Part shown: piece after piece, positions 17,134-25,056 of the stretch
How the letters are laid out: every line of letters starts with the position of its first letter
Numbering within the stretch: the stretch's first letter is position 1
NCBI GenBank assembly: GCA_913060515.1
Contig: CAJXRZ010000018.1
Span: 24,667 to 88,666 of the forward strand
Source: an uncultured Pseudomonadota bacterium
GTDB taxonomy: Bacteria > Myxococcota_A > UBA796 > CAJQPC01
Length of the DNA: 64,000 bases
Direction: 5' to 3'
The notes under the pieces: generated by a model
Told to the model about the DNA's origin: nothing
What the model saw: the letters and a program-made list of their open reading frames with translations, nothing else
The model's database searches: none
Position numbers and translations under genes: made by a program

Positions 17134-19574
17134 CTGCGGCGCCGCAGAAGCGCCAGGGCCCCCAGCAGCCACCAGCCTCCCAGGCTGCCGCCACATCCCC
17201 CGCATCCCTCTGGAGGCGCCTCTGTGAGGGTGTCGCTGCCATCGCAGTCCTGGTCGATGCCGTCATCGGAGATCTCAGGGGCGCCAGGGAAGATGGATCC
17301 ATCCCCATCGTCACAGTCGCCGGTGGCCCAGTCGGATTGGCCCAGTCCAGTCTCATCGCAGTCCAGCGCAGCCGAGGCCAGCACCTCCGGACCCACGACC
17401 CCGTCACCGTCTGCATCCACCGGGCAGATCTCCTGGCCGTCACAGTCGGCATCCACGCCGTCGGCCACCGTCTCCGGGGCGCCAGGGTAGACCGCTGGGT
17501 CGGCATCATCACAGTCGTCCTTGGGCTCACTGGTGGCCGCTTGACCATCGTCCTGGCAGAAGCCGTCGGAGGAGAACGCCACGGACTCGATGCGCACGCC
17601 GTCGTTGTCGGTGTCTATCCAGCACAGCTCGCTGCCATCACAGTCGGCGTCGACCTCATCGCCGATCGCTTCAGGGGCGCCCGGGTAGGCCTCGGGGTTC
17701 GCATCATCGCAGTCGCCCGCTGGCGTGGAGGCACTGGCCTCGCCGGGGTCAAGACAGTCGCTGTCGGTGGAGCGCACCGTGCTCTCCGTGCGCACGCCGT
17801 CTCCGTCGGAGTCGGCAAAGCAGTCCTCTCCCCCATCGCAGTCGCTGTCCACCCCATCGCCCAAGGTATCGGGGGCCCCCGGGTAGATGTCCGCGTCCGT
17901 GTCCTTGCAGTCGCCGCCGACCAGGCTCGCCTCGACCACCCCTTCAAAGTCGCAGAGCATCGTGGTGGAGGAGACCCCGTCGATCCCGCGGTAGCCGTCT
18001 TCGTCCAGGTCGGTCCAGCAGTCCTCCACGCCATCACAGTTCTGGTCCACGCCGTCGTCGATGCCTTCGGCCGCGCCAGGGTGCTTGGTGGGGTCGTCTG
18101 GCTCGCAGTCATCGGGCAGCGCCACGTAGCCACTGGGGGCGGTGCAGGAGCTTGTGGTCTCGGTGTCCACGCCCCAGCCATCGCCGTCTGTGTCCAGGTA
18201 CCAAATGCGCTCGCAGGTGCCCGGTTGGAACCAGGCGCGGCCGCCGTCGTAGGCCTGGGTGTCATCGCCTTCGGCGCCGATGATGAGGTCGGCGTAGCCA
18301 TCGGCGTCCACATCTCCAGCCCCATAGACCGCGGCGCCAAAGTACTGGGTGTCCAAGGGCGAGGGCGCGGTGCGCTTGTCTTGGGCGTGGGCCTGGATTC
18401 CCGTGAGGGAGCCCAGGAAGACATAGGCTGCCCCAGCGTTGAATCCGGCCTCGTCTTCGTCCCAGGCGCCGATGACCAGGTCTCCAAAGCCGTCGCCGTT
18501 TAGGTCCCCCGTACCCGCCACGCTCACGCCGAAGTTGTCGAACTCGTCCGCGTCCTTTGCGGTGAGCAGGCGCTCGGAGCTGGGGTCGATTCCGCTGGCG
18601 CTGCCCAAGTAGAGATAGGCGGCGCCCGAGTTCAGGCCGCCGGCATCGTGCAGGTGAGCCCCCACCAGCAGCTCGTCGTAGCCATCGCCGTTGGTGTCGG
18701 GCACCCCGGAGACCGCGCCGCCGAAGGTGTCGGTGCTGGCGCCATCGGATGCGAGCAGCTTGGTCAGGGAGCCCAGTCCGGTGGCCGAGCCGTAGGCCAA
18801 GAAGACCGCGCCGGAGTTGTTGGCCAGGGAGTCGTCGCCGTTGGCTGAGATGACCACGTCGCTGAAGCCATCGCCGTTGAAGTCCCCGTGGCCGAGGGCG
18901 TAGCCGAAGGTGTCGTAGGCCACGCCGCCGCTGTTCAAAATCCGGGTCGGAGTGGCCAAGCCAGATGGGTCCCCCAGGTACAGATAGACCGCGCCGGTGT
19001 AGACATCTGGGACGGCGTACCCAACGGATCCAACCACCACGTCGGCCAGGCCATCGCCGTTCACATCGCCGGCGGGGGCGACGGGAAAACCCACGTAGTC
19101 CTTGGGGTCTGCATCGAAGGGTACCGAGCGGGCGCCTTCTCCCAGGCCCTCTGCGCTGCCCAAGTACAGAGTGATGGCGCCTCGGTTGAGCTGCGCACCC
19201 GGGCTGCCGACCACCAAGTCGTCGAAGCCGTCCCCGTTCACGTCACCGGGGCCGCAGATGGAGGTGCCGAAGTTCTCGTCCTCGTCCTGCCCCTCCAAGG
19301 TGGTGCGGGTGTCCCGGTCGGGGCCGCTGCTGCTGCCGTAGAAGAGGGTGAGCTCGCCTGCGTCTCCGGCGCCGGGAGCCGAGACGGCCAGCTCCCCAAA
19401 GCCGTCGCCGTCTAGGTCGCCCAGGCCGGCCACGTCGGTGCCGAAGTAGGCGTAGGAGGTGCCCAGGGGAGGGGTCAGAGAAGTGGCGCTGGGCCAAGAG
19501 AGGCGGGCGCTCTGAGCAGAGGGTGCGGGAGCGCGTTCAGCAGGGCTTCCGCAGGCGAGGACAAACCAGATCAT
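17130..19574 (-). CDS. FG-GAP/MopE repeat surface protein with MYXO-CTERM-like tail
   Basis: 814 residues. The N-terminus MIWFVLACGSP looks like a very short lipoprotein signal (Cys8). Residues about 40-470 hold seven FG-GAP repeats (GDLDGDGFGELAVSAPGAG type), the calcium-binding propeller blades of integrin alpha chains. Residues about 480-785 hold MopE-type repeats (DCDDxDPxxYPGAPExxxDGVDxDCDG). The C-terminus has GCGGCGG, a hydrophobic stretch and RRRR, matching the MYXO-CTERM sorting signal. It is probably displayed on the surface. The presence of both a lipobox and a C-terminal sorting tail is odd. It heads a three-gene run with the two hydrolases. Confidence 0.88.
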   Translation of the reverse strand: MIWFVLACGSPAERAPAPSAQSARLSWPSATSLTPPLGTSYAYFGTDVAGLGDLDGDGFGELAVSAPGAGDAGELTLFYGSSSGPDRDTRTTLEGQDEDENFGTSICGPGDVNGDGFDDLVVGSPGAQLNRGAITLYLGSAEGLGEGARSVPFDADPKDYVGFPVAPAGDVNGDGLADVVVGSVGYAVPDVYTGAVYLYLGDPSGLATPTRILNSGGVAYDTFGYALGHGDFNGDGFSDVVISANGDDSLANNSGAVFLAYGSATGLGSLTKLLASDGASTDTFGGAVSGVPDTNGDGYDELLVGAHLHDAGGLNSGAAYLYLGSASGIDPSSERLLTAKDADEFDNFGVSVAGTGDLNGDGFGDLVIGAWDEDEAGFNAGAAYVFLGSLTGIQAHAQDKRTAPSPLDTQYFGAAVYGAGDVDADGYADLIIGAEGDDTQAYDGGRAWFQPGTCERIWYLDTDGDGWGVDTETTSSCTAPSGYVALPDDCEPDDPTKHPGAAEGIDDGVDQNCDGVEDCWTDLDEDGYRGIDGVSSTTMLCDFEGVVEASLVGGDCKDTDADIYPGAPDTLGDGVDSDCDGGEDCFADSDGDGVRTESTVRSTDSDCLDPGEASASTPAGDCDDANPEAYPGAPEAIGDEVDADCDGSELCWIDTDNDGVRIESVAFSSDGFCQDDGQAATSEPKDDCDDADPAVYPGAPETVADGVDADCDGQEICPVDADGDGVVGPEVLASAALDCDETGLGQSDWATGDCDDGDGSIFPGAPEISDDGIDQDCDGSDTLTEAPPEGCGGCGGSLGGWWLLGALALLRRRR

Positions 19575-19908
19575 GGGGGAGTATAGCCCGGCTATAGTGG
19601 CGTTCTTTCTGGGAGCATTGCCCCTTCTCCTCTCCTCTCAGCTGACTGGCTGTGGGGGACGCTGCGCGACGGTATGCGAGGAGGTGGACCAGGCCTACAT
19701 TGAGCACCACGGGAGCTGTGGCGTCCAGATCGAGGCTGCGCCGGTGTGTGACCAGGACAACGTCGAGACACGCCGCTGTGAGCAGGCTTGCCTGGAGGCC
19801 TCGGAGTGCGTGTTTGTCCAGCCGGATACCCAGGCCTTCTTTACGGAAGTACCCGCGTACAACGTCTACTTTGAGTGCATGGTTGGCTGCGCCGACTATG
19901 CGTCGTAG
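19573..19908 (+). CDS. Small cysteine-rich lipoprotein
   Basis: 111 residues if the ATG at 19573 is used; this ATG and that of the divergent FG-GAP gene share the palindrome CATG. A GTG at 19597 would give a shorter signal and avoid the overlap, but neither start has a good ribosome site. The signal ends in LTGC. The mature part has about nine further Cys (CATVCEEV, CGVQ, CDQD, CEQACLEASEC, CMVGC), suggesting several disulphide bonds. Function unknown. Confidence 0.6.
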   Translation: MGEYSPAIVAFFLGALPLLLSSQLTGCGGRCATVCEEVDQAYIEHHGSCGVQIEAAPVCDQDNVETRRCEQACLEASECVFVQPDTQAFFTEVPAYNVYFECMVGCADYAS

Positions 19909-19917
19909 ACCTGATCT

Positions 19918-20724
19918 CTACTTCCTAAAGTCTCGGCCCTTGATCTTCGCCCGTCGCCCATCGGGGTGATGGAAGACGATGCCCTCCGTCACCACACCGG
20001 GCACGTACTGGCTCTCTAGGGTTGGCAGCAGCTCGGCCAGCCCCTGGAAGCTGCGCGGCAGATCGGCGTAGACCGGCACCTTCATGTTGAAGGGCACACA
20101 GAGGTGCTTGTCGAGCTGCAGAGGGTTGCCTTGGATCTTGGGACCCAGAGCCTCGCAGCTGTGCTCGCCGTCGGGCCAATCTGCGGTCTGGGTGTTCTGC
20201 ACCGCCTCGTAGATCCACTGGTCCGAGCGGTTGGGACGGGCCGCGTCCACGTACCAGCCATCGACGATGCCCGCGGCCTTCTGCTCCTTGTTTGGGTTCC
20301 GGCGCTTCTCGACGCGCACGACCTGCCCGGAGCGCAGCGTCAGGCGCACGTTTGTGCCGTCGAGCTTCTCGGTGGGGCGGCCCTCGCCTTGGAACACCCA
20401 CTCGCAACCTGGGCGCACGCGGTCGGTGACCTTGAAGTGCTCGTCTCTCTCAAACAGGGTGGGGATCTTCTCCATGACGTCCATTCCTTTGCGAGCTTGG
20501 GTGAGAAGCTCCTCTGGGGTGATGACCCCGTGCTGCAGTCCACTGGCCAAGCTGCGAATCAACTCGGCCACGGAGGTCTCTGCCTCCAGGGCGACCCGCT
20601 TTAGGGCCTTTCGCTCCTCTGGGGAGGTCCAGGCCACCACGCGTACCCAGCCTTCCGGTGGGGTCCACTTCGCGAGCTTCTTGGGGTCTTTGCGTGGCCG
20701 ACCTGGCCCGCGTTTCTCGGACAT
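19918..20724 (-). CDS. Predicted RNA ligase with N-terminal ribbon-helix-helix-like domain
   Basis: 268 residues. The ATG at 20724 follows GAGGAGG. The N-terminus has an AT-hook-like GRPRK and then a segment that fits a ribbon-helix-helix DNA-binding fold (VRVVAWTS strand, helix PEERKALKRVA, turn, helix TSVAELIRSLA; about residues 30-65). The C-terminal part has nucleotidyltransferase motif I, EKLDG with predicted adenylated Lys120, motif IV-like EGIVF (residue 247) and motif V-like AKIKG. The order and the ATEKLDG-type context recall the RLIG1 (DUF5565) RNA ligase family. It should join RNA 5'-phosphate and 3'-OH ends using ATP. An 18-bp palindrome lies 33 bp upstream. Family assignment is from memory and unverified. 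Confidence 0.75.
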   Translation of the reverse strand: MSEKRGPGRPRKDPKKLAKWTPPEGWVRVVAWTSPEERKALKRVALEAETSVAELIRSLASGLQHGVITPEELLTQARKGMDVMEKIPTLFERDEHFKVTDRVRPGCEWVFQGEGRPTEKLDGTNVRLTLRSGQVVRVEKRRNPNKEQKAAGIVDGWYVDAARPNRSDQWIYEAVQNTQTADWPDGEHSCEALGPKIQGNPLQLDKHLCVPFNMKVPVYADLPRSFQGLAELLPTLESQYVPGVVTEGIVFHHPDGRRAKIKGRDFRK

Positions 20725-20756
20725 TGCTGTCCTCCTCTGCACCCACAATAGCCACA

Positions 20757-20774
20757 CTTTGCCAATTGGCAAAG
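20757..20774. promoter_or_regulatory. Perfect 18-bp palindrome upstream of the RNA ligase gene
   Basis: CTTTGCCAATTGGCAAAG is fully self-complementary and ends 33 bp before the ligase start codon. Perfect palindromes of this size are typical operators for dimeric regulators. The ligase itself starts with a ribbon-helix-helix-like segment, so autoregulation is a natural guess. No clear -35/-10 pair could be placed. Confidence 0.6.
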
Positions 20775-20792
20775 GAGAAAATAAAACAAAGA

Positions 20793-20817
20793 GAGGCCGC
20801 CAGTTTTCGGCGGCCTC
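20793..20817 (-). terminator. Intrinsic terminator of the FG-GAP lipoprotein gene
   Basis: A perfect 9-bp stem (GAGGCCGCC/GGCGGCCTC) with a 7-base loop starts 9 bases past the stop of the gene ending at 20827. On the minus strand it is followed by a T-rich run (TCTTTGTTTTATTTT). This separates that gene from the RNA ligase gene on the same strand. Confidence 0.85.
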
Positions 20818-20826
20818 GCTACGGAA

Positions 20827-23040
20827 TTATTCGCAGAAGCTGGAGAGGTCGATCTCCCCGACGTTGTCGTCCTCGTCACACTCCTTCGATGCGCCCCAGT
20901 CCGCGCTTCCGGTGCGGTCCGGATCATCCACCACCACCACCAGCTGCTCGTAGTCGGCCCAGTCGGCCACGCTGAAGCGAATGCCTGGGGTCTGCTCGCC
21001 CGGCGCGATCTCGGCTGGGACGGTGTAGGTGTCGATCAGGGTGTCGCCGCCGGCGTCTCGGCCGTAGAGGCTGAGTAGGGCGCCGGCGCTCACGGTGATG
21101 AAGCGGCCCTCGTTGGCGATCTGCACGTCCAACTCCACGGCGTCCCCGCATTCGATCTGGCAGGTCTCGGTGCTCAGGATCAGGTTGGGCGCGGCCTTGG
21201 CGCCGAAGCGTCCGGGGGCCTGCTGCCTGAAGGAGTTCAAATCGTCGCTGTAGTAGGGGTCGTAGTTGGGGGAGGCGGTGCCGACGGTGCCATCATCGTC
21301 GATGTTGGTGACGTAGTAGGCGTGCTGGTTCCACCAGGGACGGGCACTGACCCAGTCATCGTCGGCCGCACCGAGCACGTAGATGCCGTAAGCGCCGGGG
21401 TTCTCCGGGCTGGGGGAGTTTACGGCCACGATCTCGGCCTTGCCGTCGCCGTCCACGTCGGCCACCAGGGGGTACTCGTGGATGGTCCAGGACTTGTGGT
21501 TCTCATCCTCGAGCACGGTCACGAAGCGGTCGGTGGGGGCCAGGCCCGAGCTGCTGTCGACCTGCCAGACGTACACCGCGTTCTCATCGGAAAACACGAC
21601 CTCGGCTTGGCCATCGCCGTTGAAGTCAAAGACGGTGCCGCCGGTGGAGGCCGAGCTCCAGTCTCGTGTGGCGGCCATGGCGTAGCGGCTCAGGGAGGAG
21701 CCAGAGACGTCGTAGACGGTGTAGTAGCAGGCCCCGGAGACGCCCACTTCTGGCTTTCCGTCGCCGTCAAAGTCCGCGATGGTGGGCTGGCCGCCAAAGC
21801 TGCGGCGGGTCTCATCGCAGCCGAAGGGGTGGGTGGGAAGGCTCAGGCTGGTGTCGCTGAAGGGATCGTTGGAGATCTGGCTGAGCTCGGTGCACACGCC
21901 GTTGCTGTTGGGCGTGCCCTTGAAGAGGGTCACGTACTGGTTGCCCGTGAGCACGATCTCCGGATTGCCGTCGTTGCCCACCATGTCGGCCACTGCGGGG
22001 TAGCCGTCCATCGCGTCGGTGGAGCCGCTGCCCAAGGTGCAGTAGGTGCTGCCGTCGCTGTTGTAGACGCTGCTTCCGGCGACCACTTCCAGGTTCAGGC
22101 CGTCGCCGTCCATGTCGTAGGCGAAGCTGTGGTAGCCGCTGTTCCAGTAGCCTTCCAGGCCAACGGCCCAGGCGTTGTACCAAGCAGCGCCATCGCCACC
22201 TTCCCAGAGCAGGGCCAGATCGCGCCCGTCATAGGCAGCGTCGCCGAAGATGACCTCGACCAGGCCATCGGCGTTCAGATCGGCCAGGGCGGGAGCGTGG
22301 CTGTGACACCAGATGGGGTCATCGCTGACCGACTCCAGGCTCAAGACCCCAGACTTGGAGACCTCGTAGACCGCAGGCATACAGGAGGCATCCGAGCCGT
22401 CGCTGCGCCCGTCCTCGTCCATGACCAGCGTGACGATCTCGGTCAGGCCATCGGAGTCGATGTCCGCCATGGCCACGCCGGCGAAGATGTAGGGGGAGAG
22501 CTGCTGCCCTTCCCAGGTGCTCCAGAGCACCGTGTCGTGGACTTGGCTGCCGTCGCCTGAGATCAAGCGCAAGGAGCTGCGCTCAGCGTCAGCGGAGCTG
22601 GAATCGAACTCATCGCCCATCAGGATGGCGATGTCCGGGGTGTCGCCGTCATCGATCACGCCGTCGCCGTTGTCGTCTGTGGCTTGGCCAACCGCGGGGG
22701 CCTGGAACACGCCGGTGTGGCTGCCTTCGTCGACGAAGAGGTAGGCCGGAATCGCCGAGCCGGAGCTGGGGTCGACCAGGGCCTGGGTCATGGACCACTC
22801 CACGGTGGCCGAGAACGGCATGCCGGATGCCTCGGGCTCGTAGGTGCAGTCGCTCAGGGTAGAAACGGTTCCAGCCCCGGCCGGCGGATCACAGGTTTCT
22901 TTCTCCCCAGTGTCATCCGTGCCGGTGTCGTCCCCCCCGGTGTCCTCTACGGAAGTGTCCGTACTCCCGCTGTCCGAGAAGGGGTCTTCTCCCTTGTCAT
23001 TCCACCGATTGCTGCACGCCAAGACGAGTAAAATAAGCAT
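20827..23040 (-). CDS. FG-GAP/VCBS-type repeat lipoprotein
   Basis: 737 residues. The start MLILLVLAC is a very short lipoprotein signal (Cys9). A spacer rich in Asp, Thr, Ser and Gly follows (about residues 18-48). From about residue 190 to 590 there are at least six FG-GAP-like units (MADIDSDGLTEIV, ADLNADGLVEVIF, ADFDGDGKPEVGV, FDFNGDGQAEVVF, ADVDGDGKAEIVA), which form calcium-binding propeller blades. The last 110 residues resemble a beta-sandwich with a CARDB-like look (LDVQIANEGRFITVSAG). Likely a surface protein. It ends at a strong terminator. Confidence 0.85.
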   Translation of the reverse strand: MLILLVLACSNRWNDKGEDPFSDSGSTDTSVEDTGGDDTGTDDTGEKETCDPPAGAGTVSTLSDCTYEPEASGMPFSATVEWSMTQALVDPSSGSAIPAYLFVDEGSHTGVFQAPAVGQATDDNGDGVIDDGDTPDIAILMGDEFDSSSADAERSSLRLISGDGSQVHDTVLWSTWEGQQLSPYIFAGVAMADIDSDGLTEIVTLVMDEDGRSDGSDASCMPAVYEVSKSGVLSLESVSDDPIWCHSHAPALADLNADGLVEVIFGDAAYDGRDLALLWEGGDGAAWYNAWAVGLEGYWNSGYHSFAYDMDGDGLNLEVVAGSSVYNSDGSTYCTLGSGSTDAMDGYPAVADMVGNDGNPEIVLTGNQYVTLFKGTPNSNGVCTELSQISNDPFSDTSLSLPTHPFGCDETRRSFGGQPTIADFDGDGKPEVGVSGACYYTVYDVSGSSLSRYAMAATRDWSSASTGGTVFDFNGDGQAEVVFSDENAVYVWQVDSSSGLAPTDRFVTVLEDENHKSWTIHEYPLVADVDGDGKAEIVAVNSPSPENPGAYGIYVLGAADDDWVSARPWWNQHAYYVTNIDDDGTVGTASPNYDPYYSDDLNSFRQQAPGRFGAKAAPNLILSTETCQIECGDAVELDVQIANEGRFITVSAGALLSLYGRDAGGDTLIDTYTVPAEIAPGEQTPGIRFSVADWADYEQLVVVVDDPDRTGSADWGASKECDEDDNVGEIDLSSFCE

Positions 23041-23214
23041 GGGACCTGTACCTTCGAGGGGTGCACCATAACCGGCCCTGCTGCCGCTTGTTCAGCGCCT
23101 GAGCAGGCGGTATGGCGCAAACAGTCACGTGAGTCGGAACAATGACATCGATTGACAGGCGCCGGAAAGCCATTCAAGGCATATGCAGCCGGCCCTTGGC
23201 GCTATGGTGGTGAC

Positions 23215-24903
23215 ATGCAGAACTCCGCGACATCTTGGCTGGCTTCTCTGAAGGACGTCACGCGTCCTCAGAAGCTGAGCCGAATCAGCTTTGCGCTGGT
23301 GTTCGCAGGACTCGCTGGCGTGGTTGCAGCGCACGGCCCGCAGCCGCTGACGGACTTTGCTGCTGGCTTGCTGCCGGAGAGCGCCCCGACTCAGGTGGTC
23401 GTGGTCTCGATGGACGGCGCTGAAGGGATCGTGGCTTGGCAGGAAGCGGCCGAGCGTGCTCGGGCCATCGGCGTCCCGGTCATCGCTGCGGTTCACCCTC
23501 CCGCCGGGCAACTCAACGCCCAGGTCTTCGATGCCTCTCGCGGTGTTCAAGCCGACGCGGGCCTGTACTCCGACTGGGACGGCAAGAGCCGCACCTGGAA
23601 GGCTGTCTCCGGCAACCGGGCCACCCTTCCCGCACGCATCCGGGACGCCGCCGGCCAGCCGGTTCAAGGCACTCTGCGCTTGAGCGCACAGGAGCCCGCC
23701 TCTCTGCACTACAGCCACCTGGCGTACCTGGCCCCTGGGGCCCTGGACGAGAGCGTCGTGGTCTTGGGCCAGACCGACCCATGGACTGCGCCGATGGTGC
23801 TGACCTCCGAGGGTCGAATCCCCTTGGCTGAGTCTGTGGCCCGCGCGGTCGCTGCACCTGACTTGCTGCCCTCCACGTCGATCTGGGTGGGACTGCTCTC
23901 CGGCTTGGCTGGACTCTTCGGCGCCATGAGCGTGCTCTCGATGAAGAAGCGCCAGATGGGCGTTGCTGCAGCGGTGCTTCCTTTCATGGGCTCTGTTGGC
24001 GCCTTGGCCCTTGGCACTCTCCTCCCGGTCGAGGCCCTGTTGGCCGGCTCGCTCTCCGGCGCAGCGGTCGCTGGAATGCTGCTCTGGTCCCGCCACCACT
24101 TGGACTTTGTCTCCCTGGTGGACCGGGCCATCTGGCACCTCAACGTGCAGCCTGCCCGCTCCCGGGTGGAAGAAGCTTGGCTGGAGTTGGCCGTCGCGGC
24201 GGTCGAACTCGGTGTGGCCCACGAGGCCTACATCTTGGAAGGGGAGGGCGATTCCGCCACCCTGCAGGCCGCCGCCGACCAGCGCGGGGTGCTGATGCTC
24301 AACGAGCTTCCTCCTCCCTTCGCCAACCCCTTGGTTGTAGAGCTGCCCGACTACGCCGGCCGCAGCGCGCACCTCTTGATGCGTCGCTCCTTCGCCGCCC
24401 AGTCCGAGCTTCGCGCTCTGCGCACCTTGGCCGCCCACCAGGCCCGTCAGATCGGCGAGCAGCCGGTGCGCTTCGTGCGCGAGCAGGGGTACTTGGCCCA
24501 AGGCGTGGGCGTCATCGAGTCCGCCTTTGACGTGCTGCTTCGCCGCGGAGACCGCCTCAGCGGCGCACTTCAGACCGGCGTGGGTGCGCGGGCAGTCTTC
24601 GACCCCCTGGGTCGACTCATGTCCAGCGACCAACGCCTTGAGCCCGTGCTCTTCCCCGACGGCCGCCCCATGGAGCCACGCTTGGTGGCTGTTTGGTCTG
24701 CCGTCGGTGGCAACCCGGCCGACGTCTCCGTCGTGCTCACGGGTGGGCCGATGCGTCGCATTACCTTGGATGATGGTGGACTCTTGGCTCTGTCCGCGGT
24801 GGTGGACGGCCACAAGCTCAGCGGGCTGATGGTCGAGTACATTCCCGCTCAAGTGGCCCCGGCCGAGCGCAGCACCGGCACCCGCGCCAGCTTCCGTCGC
24901 TAA
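23215..24903 (+). CDS. Polytopic membrane protein with extracytoplasmic and GAF-like regions
   Basis: 562 residues from the ATG at 23215. One membrane segment lies at about residues 25-42, then an extracytoplasmic region of about 200 residues beginning VVVVSMDGAEGIVAW, then three close membrane segments (about 225-305), and a cytoplasmic C-terminus of about 250 residues. This order resembles CHASE2 sensor proteins, but the CHASE2 motifs are not clear. The cytoplasmic part has strands and helices that could be a GAF domain (AYILEGEGDSATLQAAADQRGVLML). No kinase or cyclase motif is seen. It lies 153 bp upstream of the capsule-like operon on the same strand, so it may sense or control that system (inference). 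Confidence 0.6.
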   Translation: MQNSATSWLASLKDVTRPQKLSRISFALVFAGLAGVVAAHGPQPLTDFAAGLLPESAPTQVVVVSMDGAEGIVAWQEAAERARAIGVPVIAAVHPPAGQLNAQVFDASRGVQADAGLYSDWDGKSRTWKAVSGNRATLPARIRDAAGQPVQGTLRLSAQEPASLHYSHLAYLAPGALDESVVVLGQTDPWTAPMVLTSEGRIPLAESVARAVAAPDLLPSTSIWVGLLSGLAGLFGAMSVLSMKKRQMGVAAAVLPFMGSVGALALGTLLPVEALLAGSLSGAAVAGMLLWSRHHLDFVSLVDRAIWHLNVQPARSRVEEAWLELAVAAVELGVAHEAYILEGEGDSATLQAAADQRGVLMLNELPPPFANPLVVELPDYAGRSAHLLMRRSFAAQSELRALRTLAAHQARQIGEQPVRFVREQGYLAQGVGVIESAFDVLLRRGDRLSGALQTGVGARAVFDPLGRLMSSDQRLEPVLFPDGRPMEPRLVAVWSAVGGNPADVSVVLTGGPMRRITLDDGGLLALSAVVDGHKLSGLMVEYIPAQVAPAERSTGTRASFRR

Positions 24904-24928
24904 GGGCGCTTTTTACGGACGCGCCCTT
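24902..24928 (+). terminator. Hairpin at the end of the membrane protein gene
   Basis: An 8-bp stem (AAGGGCGC/GCGCCCTT) with an 11-base loop begins inside the TAA stop. There is no T run after the stem, although the loop has TTTTT. It may be a weak terminator before the CapC operon. Confidence 0.4.
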
Positions 24929-25056
24929 CACTGAGCCTCCGTTCATCGAAGCGCAGCCCACTGAAGGCCTGTCCACCGTGTTTTCCCGCCTTTGTCCACG
25001 CATAAGCGCCGAATCACGCGGGCGTTGCTTTGTGCAGGGTGCTATCGGGCCCCGGC

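Noticed and set aside
23152..23157. Perfect TTGACA upstream of the 23215 gene
   Set aside because: No -10-like hexamer at 16-18 bases downstream.
23125..24852. Minus-strand open frame of 575 codons
   Set aside because: Antisense to the membrane protein gene; the product has no membrane segments or motifs.
23215..24903. Firm CHASE2 call for the membrane protein
   Set aside because: The helix order fits, but the conserved CHASE2 sequence segments are not recognisable.
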